A DNA stretch of 64,000 nucleotides from positions 7,343,501-7,407,500 of the forward strand of contig OW203987.1 in assembly GCA_934047225.1 (NCBI GenBank). Reading direction: 5' to 3'. Positions 46,926-56,506 of the stretch are shown piece after piece. How positions within the stretch are numbered: position 1 is the stretch's first letter; each line of letters starts with the position of its first letter. The DNA is from Ypsolopha sequella (taxonomy: Eukaryota; Arthropoda; Insecta; Lepidoptera; Ypsolophidae). The position numbers and the translations under genes were made by a program. Below the pieces are notes generated by a model that was not told the origin of the DNA, searched no databases, and saw only the letters and a program-made list of their open reading frames with translations.

Positions 46926-47201
46926 TCACTGATTTTTGAAATGAATTAATTTGGAGTATATTTTTCTTATATAATCCTTCGGGTTTTGATTATTTTTTGT
47001 AATGAAGGTTAGCCGGGCATCCACATATTTTTTTATTACACATGAAGCTAAGTCAATCAAGTGATTTGTGGATTCTGTATCAAATTGGTGAAAATTTATG
47101 TCTGAGAACAGATCGTATCCCAAGAAAGATTTCAACACAATCTTTATGAAATAATCGGAATTATATTTCGAAGATAAAGTCTTGTGAATGTGAATGACCA
47201 A
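46926..47201 (-). pseudogene. Transposase C-terminal remnant (P-like)
   Basis: A 91-residue frame ends RKIYSKLIHFKNQ. Endings of the form R..KLI/VLFKNQ with an upstream hydrophobic helix and short Lys-rich segment are, as I recall, found at the C-terminus of THAP9/P-like transposases in insects. It has no catalytic motif. Position inside a P-like element with 8 bp duplications supports the call; similarity alone would be weak. Confidence 0.5.
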
Positions 47202-47264
47202 CTTAACTTGACACTTACAATCTTTTAAACTCCATACATCTAAAGAGTCTAATTAAGTTAGTAA

Positions 47265-47475
47265 TAATAACTACCTTCATAACTAAATATTTGTAATTAT
47301 TAGTATTTGTTGTTATAGCGGCAACAGGAACACATCATCTGTGTGATTTCAACTGTCTAGCTATCACGGTTCATGAGATACAGCCTCAAGACAGACGGAC
47401 GGACGGATGGACGGACAGCGGAGTGTTAGTAATAGGGTCCCGTTAGGCACCCTTTGGGTATGGAACCCTAAAAAT
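47265..47475 (+). repeat. Family D repeat nested in the P-like element
   Basis: ATTAGTATTTGTTGTTATAG to GGTATGGAACCCTAAAAA matches the second half of family D (also 22950-23095). It lies within the P-like element and so inserted after it, unless captured. Confidence 0.65.
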
Positions 47476-47804
47476 GGTATCAGATGCACTGACAGACACT
47501 ACTGATAAACATAGGCACTTCTGACGCTAAACAAACGCGTATAAAAATATCCCTACATTAAGTACTTACCTTACATACATTACATATACTTACATGCATA
47601 CAATGTATGTAAGCAACAATACATTGTTCGATAAATTATTAAACACGTAGTAGGACAGCACTATCGAAAAAAAACGAGACAACTGTTGTGCATTTCACCG
47701 TGCGACAGAAAGAGAGGACGTGAAGACATCAACGCAAAGCGCAAGTTCAATTGAAATATTTAATTGTTATATTTTGAAGATTAAAAGTATACGAAAACAC
47801 TTAC

Positions 47805-47884
47805 TTATGAAACGTTACTCCATCTTTTGTGGTACTTGAAGTAGAAGTATTCTTTCCACACCATTTTATTGCACAAGTAGGCAT
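47805..47884 (-). pseudogene. THAP-domain first exon of the P-like transposase
   Basis: ATG at 47884 opens MPTCAIKWCGKNTS, then TFHK, with Cys4 and Cys9 in the C-x4-C spacing that starts the THAP zinc finger. The frame reaches a good splice donor, AA|GTAAGT (donor at 47804). The expected second exon with C-x2-H and the AVPTIF box was not found, consistent with the internal deletion. Length and position match a P-type first exon. Confidence 0.65.
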
Positions 47885-48061
47885 ATTTACTGTAAATTTC
47901 GGATTTTTTCTACAGAAACACGCTATGTTTTCACGGACACAGCCAAACTCTGACTAAAACCAATGGCTTCGCTTCAAGCGCCTAAACGCTTTGGGAAGCG
48001 GCTGTTTGGCGAGTCGCGTTACCCCCGCATACGCTCTCCACTAGTACTCCATGGGTTTGTC

Positions 48062-48372
48062 AGACGTGTTTCAGAGTGCAGACTGTCATGTCATTAGAAC
48101 AGTCAAAACTTGTACCACTCTCGTTTCGCCGAAGATTTATTTATTTTTTATTTTATTTATTATTATTATCAAAAAAAAAGATTACAAATCCATCTTATAA
48201 ATATATCTTTATAATTCGACTGACGACGAACACAAGTTGGTCGAAATATATATCGTTTTTCATTTATACTTATAATCTTTTTTTAAATAATTAAAAGCAA
48301 AAAAGGCTTTAAAATTGTATTTATTTATTTATTATTATTTACATTTATACTACACAATCCTTACAGGCTAAC
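48062..48372. other. No recognised feature
   Basis: AT-rich with TTATTTA runs; no gene. Confidence 0.35.
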
Positions 48373-48657
48373 TTAATGCGATTGGTAACAAAATATATTT
48401 GAAGCAGTTTTTGCGAGCTCCGTCAAAGAACAACTAAACAAATCGGTATCCGTAAGGTTGTCGATTTCGTTGAAAAGTTGAAGTGCCTTTACAACAGGTG
48501 ACTTTTTAAGAACATTAGTGCGCGCATGCTGCACGCAAAACAACTTATGATTTCTCGCGCGAAGATAGTAAACCGGCACAAACAGCTTCAAGGACGCTAG
48601 CAACCGCGGATTAAACAATATACCTCGCAAAACTTTAAAAACATAAATTAGTAGCAC
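48373..48657 (-). pseudogene. LINE RT C-terminal remnant
   Basis: A 94-residue frame reads VFKVLRGILFNPRLLASLKL, then FVPVYYLRARNHKLF, ARTNVLKKSPV and LFNEIDNLTDTDLFS. The sequence pattern (K-L-GI--P-LL, F-VP, R-R, ARTN----SP) is that of a Jockey-group LINE C-terminus. No RT core remains. Confidence 0.65.
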
Positions 48658-48672
48658 CAGCCCCCCTATTCT

Positions 48673-48879
48673 GTATCTAAGGTTGCCAACTGGACAGGGT
48701 GCCTATCGTCAAAAACATATATAAAAACTGAACTTTCAAAATTGACTTTAGATGATATTGAACTATTTACGAACTGTGACGTCATTTCAAATGCGAACAT
48801 ATCCTTAGACAATCGAAATCCGATAGTATATTTATGTTTTTGATGATAGGCACCTAGCCCAGTTGGCAACTAGAGATAC
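48673..48879. mobile_element. TIR MITE, about 207 bp
   Basis: GTATCTAAGGTTGCCAACTG and CAGTTGGCAACTAGAGATAC are inverted; further in, AGGGTGCCTATCGTCAAAAA and TTTTTGATGATAGGCACCT also pair. Confidence 0.75.
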
Positions 48880-49039
48880 ATAATAGGCCCGCTGGTCTCT
48901 CCTCACTTCCAACTTATTATATCCAACCATACCTATAACAAATAGGGTTGGATATATAAGTAAATAATGCTAAATTCTAAATTTGTAGCGGGGGCGATGA
49001 GTCCACTATCTCCGCGATCGTGAGTATTGTGCTCTTCCC

Positions 49040-49395
49040 CCCGGTCATTCAGTCCAGCCTGGAGCCGAACAGCTTCAGCATGCTGACACAAAAACTGGTC
49101 TAGTGAAGGGAAGGGAAAGTACATTGACGGTGTTGATGAAGCTCCTCGCGATCCCTGCTTTTCTTCTTGTGTCTTCGGTTGTAGAGCAGTAGAGTAGCAA
49201 ATCGTTCCACTGTCTCGTCCTCTAGAAGGCACCCTCTACATAGAAAGCTACCGGTGCCACCAAGTAAATAAGTACCCATACAAATACCAGGCACATAAAT
49301 TCCGAAAGTCATTGGTGCATGTTCGACTGGCAGGATTAGAACCCATGTCTCAAGACTGAGGTTCCGCTTTCTACCGATTAACCTGACGCTGCTCA
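49040..49395 (-). repeat. tRNA-derived SINE
   Basis: Minus strand: A-box-like GTTAATCGGTAGAAAGCGG (about 49388-49368) and B box GGGTTCTAATCC (49344-49333), then a body with ATGACTTTCGGAATTTATGT. The spacing of the two boxes is that of a tRNA head. Tail boundary approximate. Confidence 0.65.
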
Positions 49396-49436
49396 TTCAT
49401 ATTGTACAATGGTTATGGAAACTCATTCAGTGTCCA

Positions 49437-49830
49437 ATCAGTCCAACTATGGAATGCTCTTCCGCATAGTATTCGCGACTGTCTAACTATCGGTTCCTTT
49501 AAGAAAAAGCTTAAAGAACACTACCTCTCACAATCTGAATAGGTAAATATTATATATATTTATGTTTATGTAGTTTATTACACACTATGTATATTTATTA
49601 TATTTTATAGATTGTATTTATAGTAAGTATTTATATAAATTTTTATTTAGTTATTAGACTTGTATAATTCTTTGTAAATTTTTCTTCTCTGTGTTCACGT
49701 GTATGATTACTTCGTTTATGTTACTTTTTCCTATTATGATGGTTTTGCTGTCAGAAATCTCTGTTTAGAGATAAGCTCGCCAATGTGCATCTTTTCTTGA
49801 CTGTAATTTTGTTTATGTTTATATTTCCGT
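49437..49830 (+). pseudogene. LINE C-terminus with 3' UTR
   Basis: Encodes VQSVQLWNALPHSIRDCL, then SFKKKLKEHYLSQSE and a stop near 49541, followed by a UTR ending around TTAGAGATAAGCTCGCC. Same LINE family as the remnant at 33004-33410 plus 29354-29597. A Helitron is inserted just beyond. Confidence 0.65.
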
Positions 49831-49840
49831 GTGTGTACAA

Positions 49841-50016
49841 TCACTACATAGTATAAAACAAAGTCGCTTCCCGCTGTCTGTCTGTCCCTATGTATTCTTA
49901 GATCTTTAAAACTACGCAACGGATTTTGATGCGGTTTTTTTTAATAGATAGAGTTATTTAAAAGGAAGGTTTATATGTATAAAATATGCCCGTGCCAAGC
50001 CGGGGCGAGTCGCTAG
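49841..50016 (+). mobile_element. Lep1-like Helitron, 176 bp, both ends intact
   Basis: Begins TCACTACATAGTATAAAACA after an A and ends GCCGGGGCGAGTCGCTAG before a T, the Helitron A|T insertion pattern. GCCCGTGCCAAGCCGGGGC forms the subterminal hairpin. Interior CAACGGATTTTGATGCGGTT is characteristic. Resembles the short Lep1 Helitrons described from Lepidoptera. Confidence 0.85.
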
Positions 50017-50019
50017 TAA

Positions 50020-50519
50020 ATAATAAAGAATAAGGGTTACATCAAGCTGTATAACTCGTAGTACAACATTAGCCCATCTAGTATACGATAGGTACAAGAT
50101 GTGATCTCCACTGTACCTACTTGTGTCTTATAATTATACCACGTCATGTAATGGTTGCTACTGATTAAGTCTAGCTATTACATGTGACGTCAACTCATAA
50201 AGTTCAGAAGAATTAAATTGCAGTTTTTCTTGCAACAAAGATTTCCGAGATTTACTACAACTCGTGCATTTCTGAGAATCAAGGAAACGTTGGAAGGATT
50301 CTTTTATATTTTATAATGATGATAGAAGCAAACAATGAAACAAATTGTGGTCATAGTTAGACAAAATGTCTTCTTGGAGTCAGATAACTATGGAAATTAA
50401 GTTATACGATATGGTGTCACTATTAATTCTATGAGCAGGTAAAGACTTGGTTTGCGTTAACAATGAGGAAGAGTCACGATTTTTGTTAAGTATGTAGATC
50501 GATGACAGTAAAAAAAACA
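50020..50519. other. No recognised feature
   Basis: Unassigned sequence up to the approximate left end of the ISL2EU-type element. Confidence 0.35.
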
Positions 50520-50625
50520 TGACTTATGGTGAAAAAAATATCCAAATCGGACAAGAAATGTCGAAAGTACAGCAATTTTACTGTAGCAGTTCAAATAACG
50601 CCCGCCAGTACCAGCCGCGAGCGCG

Positions 50626-50676
50626 TGACGTCATCCCACACATACCCGGGGCGCGACCCCGCACGCGCTCTTCAGT
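50626..50676 (+). promoter_or_regulatory. Transposase promoter: CRE-like site and initiator
   Basis: A palindromic TGACGTCA (50626-50633) lies in a GC-rich patch, followed by TCAGT (50672-50676), the arthropod initiator consensus, about 100 bases before the ATG. No TATA box seen. Confidence 0.45.
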
Positions 50677-50772
50677 TCTGTAGGTGTACTCTGTTTCCCG
50701 CGCAGTTCTTGAGCTGTGCTTGTCACGGTCGCTTTGTTATAGATTTATTGTTGTGTATCAATATCCTTAAAA

Positions 50773-52779
50773 ATGTCTTACAAATATTATGTCGTGCCAA
50801 AGTGCAAGAGTACAAGTAGTAGTACGCCCGACAAACTATTTTTTCATGTTCCAACAGACAAAAAAGCTAGAAAAAAGTGGTGTAGTGTTATGAAGAGAGA
50901 TCCTTTATCAAGCAAAAGTACTCATTACTGTTGCGAAGATCATTTCGACGTAAGTACCTTTCCTACGTTATACCTTATACTTGACGTATACCTATTTCCT
51001 CGTATTATTGAGTAAATGTCACCTATTTTATCGATCAATGGAATCAAAAACCTTAAAACTTAATCCTTTTATGTCATATTGTCTCAACCTTAACACAATC
51101 GTATGAGGTAATAACAATAAACAATAATCAACGTAGGTATGATATTTGTAGTCCGGGAGACTACCGCATTTTTATCTACGATAATGAATACCTATCAACA
51201 ATAGGTAATGATTCGAATTTTAATTTCTTTGCTGTAGGACCTATTTTTTGGATCTGCTTTTCTCAGTAAGTAAAGTATTATTTAAAAATAAAATAAAGAA
51301 TCTTTAATCTGTTTTTACTTTTTACAGGTCGAAAATGACATGGAAAATTATATAAGGTACCGATTGATGGGTGGTCAACTAAGACTAAAAAAAGGAGTTC
51401 TGCCGCATAAATTTGACTGCCAAAGAAAGGATAACGCCGTTGTAGAACGGACTGGATATAAAAAAAGACAGCAGATTGAGTACTTTGAAAGAGTGCTTAA
51501 TCCGGAAGTTGGTCATGAAAACCTAATAACACAAGAAGAGTTCGTGGCGTGTGAAACGATTGATTTTAATTCAAATGATACAGAGGCTATAAACCCGCTT
51601 GAAGAAGATAATGCGGCAAATCTACACAATGATCCTAAATATAAATCACTCGCAGTGCAAGTTAATATAAAGCCAAAAGTTCGAAGCAAGGGCATTAATA
51701 CTGACGCCGGTTTTGACCGGGTTGAAGAGTTTGCTCTTAAAATAAAAACGGTGAAACCAAAAGAACATCGTCGGGATCATCATCGGGAACCAATGCATGA
51801 TAGCTTCACATCTTACTCTAATACCTCATCAGTTTCTGCGAGCCTAAGTGGATTCAGTGTAAATACTGACGCCTGTGAAATGAAACGACAAGTAGATACT
51901 GAGTTATTTAAGGAACACATGCAAAAAGGAACTTTAATGTCTATATCTAGAGAACCTAAGCGTTTTCTCGGATTACCATCGCAAGTGTATTTCTGTTTAG
52001 AATATTTGAGTGAATCTACTGAGAGACCTCTGATGGATGTATTATTGAGCTTGAAAAAACTGAGATGGCGTGAACCGAATTCCGTGCTTGCTGTTCAATT
52101 TGGAGTTTCGGAATCTACAGTCGCCAGACATTTCAAAGAAACAATACCTAAGGTTGCTCAATGCATGGAGAAACTGATTTTTATTCCTCCTCGCGACGAT
52201 ATTCGCTCAAATCTTCCGATACCTTTTAGGAGGCGTTATTCAACAGTCGTCAGCATCATAGATTGTTTAGAAATTCAAATCGAGAAACCTAGCTCAGCAG
52301 TACATCAGGCGCTGACGTGGTCACAATATAAAAATGCGAATACTATAAAATATCTAATATCGATAACACCTAATGGACTTATAAACTTCATATCCGAAGG
52401 TTATGGAGGAAGGACATCGGACGCCCTTATCTTTGAAGACTGCGGTTTTCTTCAGATGTTATCCCCCGGTGACGTAGTGATGGCTGATAGGGGATTTAAG
52501 AATATAGCTCATTTACTTGAACGTCAAGGTTGCAAACTTTTAAGGCCTCCTAGCGTTGATTCGGGATCAAAACTAAGTAAAGAAGAAGTTTTAGAAACTA
52601 AAAGAATAGCGGCCCTTCGAGTACACGTCGAGAGAAGTATAGGGCGTTTAAGGGAGTTTGAAATGATTGCACCTCATGCATGTGTTGACATTGATTATGT
52701 TAGAATATTAGACTATGTTGTGACATCTGCTTGTGGAGTAGTTAATCTTCAAGAATGCTTATTTAGAAACCAAGTTTAA
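50773..52779 (+). CDS. THAP-domain DDE transposase, two exons
   Basis: Exon 1 is 50773-50949 (59 codons); the intron 50950-51327 has GTAAGT and TTTTACAG borders; exon 2 is 51328-52779. Product 542 residues. It should bind the element ends and cut and join DNA. Residues 6-90: THAP fold with Cys11, Cys54-x2-His57 and a GVLPHKF box (residues 82-88) across the intron, which supports the splice. Residue 6, expected Cys, is Tyr. Residues 313-328: helix-turn-helix (LAVQFGVSESTVARHF). DDE nuclease of the DDE_Tnp_4/Harbinger kind: Asp371 (IIDCLEI), Asp446 (MADRGF), Glu494 (VERSIGRLREF). No stop or frameshift. Confidence 0.9.
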
Positions 52780-52830
52780 AATAAAACAATATTTATATCT
52801 TAAGCCATCTGTTTATTTTTATACCTTAAC
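52780..52830. terminator. Convergent polyadenylation signals
   Basis: AATAAA at 52780-52785 (plus) directly after the transposase stop, and AATAAA at 52817-52812 (minus) directly after the nuclease stop. The two transcripts probably overlap at their 3' ends. Confidence 0.65.
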
Positions 52831-54556
52831 CTAAGTTTTGACCAATTTAGGAAAGACTGAGTGTTTCCAAAAACTTGTTGACTTTTCCAAAAGATCTTTG
52901 CAGTAAATTTCATCAAAATCTTCTTCAAAGATTTCTACTTCTTTGTTAGCTTCAAAATTCTTATCAGCAACACAAAAAAGCCCTTTAGTTTTGTTGCAAA
53001 AAAACATTTGCAGCTGGATTTGACCTTTTGATTTGTTTGTGAGACGATTATTTTTAATAAAGCTTTCTTTGCCTTGTGTGGTCATGGGACATTTTATTTC
53101 TATGACATATTCTTGTGTTAAGCCATCAGGAGATGCACCTAAAATAGGCCAATCACTTTTCAAAAACAGCCCACCATTTTCGATTACAAATTTTCTCAAT
53201 TTTGCTACTTTTGCCCTAACATCAGGTTCCAGTACTTTGCCTCTTCGCATTGCAGGAGTTTCTGGTATGGTTGCACCGAATATTTGCTCAACTAATGAAC
53301 CATCAGGGGTTTTGCAATGGGCGGCGTCGTGTATTTTTGACGCGGTTATTCTGCAATATCGCATCTCATGCCATAAAGGAGACTGAGCTTGAGATAGAGT
53401 TTCTTGTTCTATTTTTGAACACTTTTCTGGTGTTTGTTTTGTTGTACAATAATCGATGAAGCCTTGTGCACTGTTCGTGTCGTTACCTTCTTTTTTATAA
53501 TCATTTATCAAGTTATGCAATGATAATTTCGTAAGTTCATTCTGTGTAACGTAACTTGTTAACTGAATCCTAATAGAATTTAACTGTATATTGTGCACCA
53601 GTTTGTTAAAAAATTGTTCACTTCTTACATTAGCGTTATCGTCAATATCTCCAGCGCTGGAACCGATATCTTTGGCTTTTATAAATTTCAAGGTTGTGCC
53701 CACTGTGGCCAGTTTTGGTTTGGCCCAATAACATTTTTTTTCAGTTGGAGAAGGCTCTTCACTGCGTCTGTGTATCCACATAAGAAATGCTACACTATGT
53801 TTGCAACCTCCTTTTTGTGCAGCACAATCATGACAAGTAACATCAATAATAGTTTTATCATTTTCTTCACATTTGAGAGTGCAGCTATAACCTTTAGTTT
53901 TTACTTTATGCTCCGGTGTTATTCTTGCCTTTACTGTGCACACATTTCCATTTCTTTGGACTTGGACATACCCTACGGCATCGTCGCCATATGACTCTCG
54001 TACAGACCTGTAATAATCATACAGCATTAAATACCTACATCACATTACCTGATGCGGTTGCACCATTTAAGTGCATCGAAACAAAAAACATGGTAGGTAT
54101 CCGCTAATGTTAGTTAATCTACGGCGCGCTCCCGGTCTATAATGTTTAGGTGAACTTGAAACCGGCACTTACTAAATCGCAATGAATCATGCCTGCAGTT
54201 GCCTGCTTACAAAAACATCAACTCGAACTCCGTAGGAAGAAATAATGTAGGTACTTGACTTGACTAACGTTTTTATGATGGAGTGTGTTATGCTGTCCAT
54301 GTACCTTTTTACCCAGGTTATTTTATTATTTTCACATTACCTACCGCAACAGCCATGGGAAAAAGTACCTAGGCCTAAACTCACTAACTAACACATTAAA
54401 TTTGGTAGGTACTTACCGTTGAAGCTTCCAACCTCGGATTTCAGCGCTGGTATACTTCACATGATTGTTTAAGTATTCAAAAACCATGAAAGAATCCACT
54501 TTAGGTAGATTATCTGACTGTCCTTTTTCGAATCCATCTTCCAATTTGTTGCTCAT
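52831..54556 (-). CDS. SWIM/YqaJ-type nuclease, transposon partner gene, two exons
   Basis: Exon 1 is 54556-54417 (ATG at 54556), the intron 54416-54008 has GTAAGT and TTATTACAG borders, exon 2 is 54007-52831. Splicing joins KLQR to SVRESYGDDAVGYV. Product 438 residues. Residues 105-117: a SWIM-like zinc motif, CHDC then CKH. Residues 260-415: YqaJ/lambda-exonuclease fold with Glu307 (RGKVLEPDVR), Asp341 (GASPDGL), Glu350-x-Lys352 (IEIKCP) and QIQLQM. Such nucleases resect DNA ends; what it does for the transposon is not established. No disabling change. The N-terminal 46 residues are short and acidic. Confidence 0.88.
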
Positions 54557-54639
54557 TATTACAGAACACCGAAACAATAAACCGATAATGCATAAAACTC
54601 GAAAAAAAACCGAGTGTTCGCTACTAATCACGAATGTGC

Positions 54640-54720
54640 GTACTGGACGACTGCGATCGCGCGGGGTCTGTGTGTGATGACGACATCGGTATCCACGGGC
54701 GGGAGGCGCGCGTTTTAAAA
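54640..54720 (-). promoter_or_regulatory. GC-rich upstream region of the nuclease gene
   Basis: Sequence upstream of the ATG is GC-rich (CGCGCGCCTCCCGCCCGTGG on the minus strand) and shares GTCATC-CACACA with the promoter region of the transposase gene at the other end. The shared words lie in inverted orientation, so they may be TIR, promoter, or both. Confidence 0.4.
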
Positions 54721-54887
54721 TCAAGCCCGATAAAATATTAAATAACTTTGCCATTTATGGACGGATTTCAAAAAATCAAAAAGTAGTGTACTCAGAAAAT
54801 CATAACACATGCAATGTAATAGTCAAAATTGGATTCTCCCGTTATGTGACTTATCCTCATTCTAAAGACAATATTTCCTCAATTTAA

Positions 54888-55304
54888 GGCGATATGCGAA
54901 AAAAATACGGTTGTTTCTTTTCTGTGTATTTCATGAAATACACGGAAAATTATAATCAGTTTCTGGTATATGGCACTTTGACTTTATAATCTAGGGTTTT
55001 GAAATTGGACAACATGTTTAGATAAATTTTCCTCGATAGAAATAATTGTTGAAATGAGGACTTCAAACACACTTTTTCTCCTCGTTTGACGATTAGGAAC
55101 CATATACAGAACTCAAACATATTTTATTAGGTGTGTTTCAACAATATCTAGAGATTTGATATTTGAAATTTTGCTAGCTATTTTAGTTTTTTTATAAAAA
55201 ATATAAAACTAACATTTTTCGCTTTCGCTCTGAATCCGCCCCTCTCGCACTGAGCGTGTTTTCGCTTGGAGTGACAGTGATAAAAATAAAATTTGCATAG
55301 CCTC
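54888..55304 (+). mobile_element. TTAA MITE (family F), copy 2
   Basis: TTAA at 54884-54887 and 55305-55308; ends GGCGATATGCGAAAAAAATA and, in reverse, GAGGCTATGCAAATTT. It resembles 56331-56506 plus 63342-63450, the copy split by the BEL element. Similarity to that copy reappears at about 55435-55500 against 63650-63715, so the true unit may be longer. Confidence 0.6.
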
Positions 55305-55308
55305 TTAA

Positions 55309-55874
55309 GAGCCCTCCGTATCGACGGATGAACTCCGCGCTGGAAGGGGCGTGGCAATTAGTTGTCTCGCTCAGAGCAACATACCCTGCCTTAGTGCGAG
55401 AGAGAAGTTGAAGTTTTTGCCGTAAATGCAAAATTTGTTTCTGATTGATTTCTAGCTGGTATTTAATGCACTCTACTAAATATTTAGAATATATTTACTG
55501 GTTAAAAAAAACGGTCAAGTGTGAATATGACTAAAACCGTCTACTGTACACTGGCAGTAGGTGTTGATAGAACTCATGCCGTTTAAAATACAAACTTATT
55601 AACGTACAGTTATAAAGGACCAACTTAACTCGACACTTAAGATCCAATAGACTCTATACATCCAAAGGCTCTAAGTGATTAATTAATTGTTGAATAATTA
55701 AATATTGATGATTTTTCCTACACGTGTGTTAGATACTGGACCTACTTGTCAAAGGAATTTCAAGTTTCTTAGTCAACTGGAACTCCCTATAGGTTTTTAT
55801 GGTGAGCCAATTTATATGAAATTGATAACATACCTACAACGTAAAGGGAAATATTTTTTTTCGCATTAAGTTAA
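55309..55874. other. Unassigned; possible extension of family F
   Basis: The phrase GTTTCTGATTGAT near 55438 recurs at 63655 with the following 50 bases. Otherwise unrecognised. Confidence 0.35.
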
Positions 55875-56326
55875 GACGGCGATTATTTTAAGGCCCTTAC
55901 TATTGCAAAATGGGTACATTCTAAAGCCTACTCCTCGTTTATAGCCAAACCAAAAATAATGAAAAAATGTATTATGAATAATCAACTCTTAGACAACATA
56001 TACAACAGTTTTCTTTTTCATACCACCAAAACTTCTACATACATTTTTTTTTTTATTGAATGGTGTTTTTTGACCTCAAATTCCCTACTGCTCCTGAGTT
56101 GCTTGGCCGATTGAATTCATCTATGCTTTGATAAATAGATAAACTTTATAGCTATAAACATAACATAAGATTATTCAATCGAGTAATCACGTCCAAGTAA
56201 AAAGTATAATTTTCCCCTATTTCGCTCTATCAAGGACGCAGCGAGCGTCGTAACAGCCACTATGCATTGCGCGCTGATATTTGTAGTGACAAATATCGAG
56301 CTGCTAATTTGGCGATGGTAATCGCC
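55875..56326 (-). mobile_element. TTAA MITE, copy 2 of the 6.5 kb family
   Basis: Flanked by TTAA at 55871-55874 and 56327-56330. Short inverted ends GACGGCGATTA and TAATCGCC. It matches 6534-6990 as reverse complement. It shares its right-hand TTAA with the next element, so two insertions used one target. Confidence 0.65.
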
Positions 56327-56330
56327 TTAA

Positions 56331-56506
56331 GGTGATATGCGAAAAAAATACGGGTGTTTCTTTTCTGTGTATTTCATGAAATACACGGAAAATTTTAATA
56401 ATTTTCTGGTATATGCATTTTGACTATATAATGAAATTGAGTTTTGAAATTGGAAAACATGTTTGGATACATTTTCCTCAATAGAAATAATTGTTGAAAT
56501 GAAGTC
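56331..56506 (+). mobile_element. TTAA MITE (family F), copy 3, left part
   Basis: Starts GGTGATATGCGAAAAAAATA after TTAA and matches 54888 onward. It is cut at 56506 by the BEL element and continues at 63342 to about 63450, where the expected TTAA has become TCAA. Confidence 0.7.

Larger units (their letters stand above)
46636..48053 (-). mobile_element. P-like DNA transposon, internally deleted
   Basis: GGTTTGTC (46628-46635) is repeated exactly at 48054-48061, an 8 bp target duplication. Ends are CATGAAG (left) and, in reverse, CATGGAG (right), with AGTGGAGAGCGTA shared a little further in at both ends. P elements start CATG and duplicate 8 bp. On the minus strand it holds a THAP-type first exon (47805-47884) and a C-terminal transposase remnant (46926-47201); most of the catalytic region is gone and a family D repeat lies inside. 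hAT elements also duplicate 8 bp, but THAP plus CATG favours P. Confidence 0.75.
50520..54790. mobile_element. ISL2EU-type DNA transposon with two intact genes
   Basis: Two convergent spliced genes, a THAP/DDE transposase (plus) and a SWIM/YqaJ nuclease (minus), meet 51 bases apart. Subterminal sequences are diverged inverted repeats: AAATCGGACAAGAAATG near 50544 pairs with AAATCCGTCCATAAATG (minus, 54768), and GACGTCATCCCACACATACCC-like text at 50627 with a close match (minus, 54684), at nearly equal spacing (83 and 84 bases). Exact outer ends and the target duplication are not resolved. From memory, ISL2EU (IS4EU) elements encode a transposase and a YqaJ-like second protein. Confidence 0.8.

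Noticed and set aside
53033..53994. Plus-strand frames opposite the nuclease gene
   Set aside because: Shadows of the minus-strand coding sequence.
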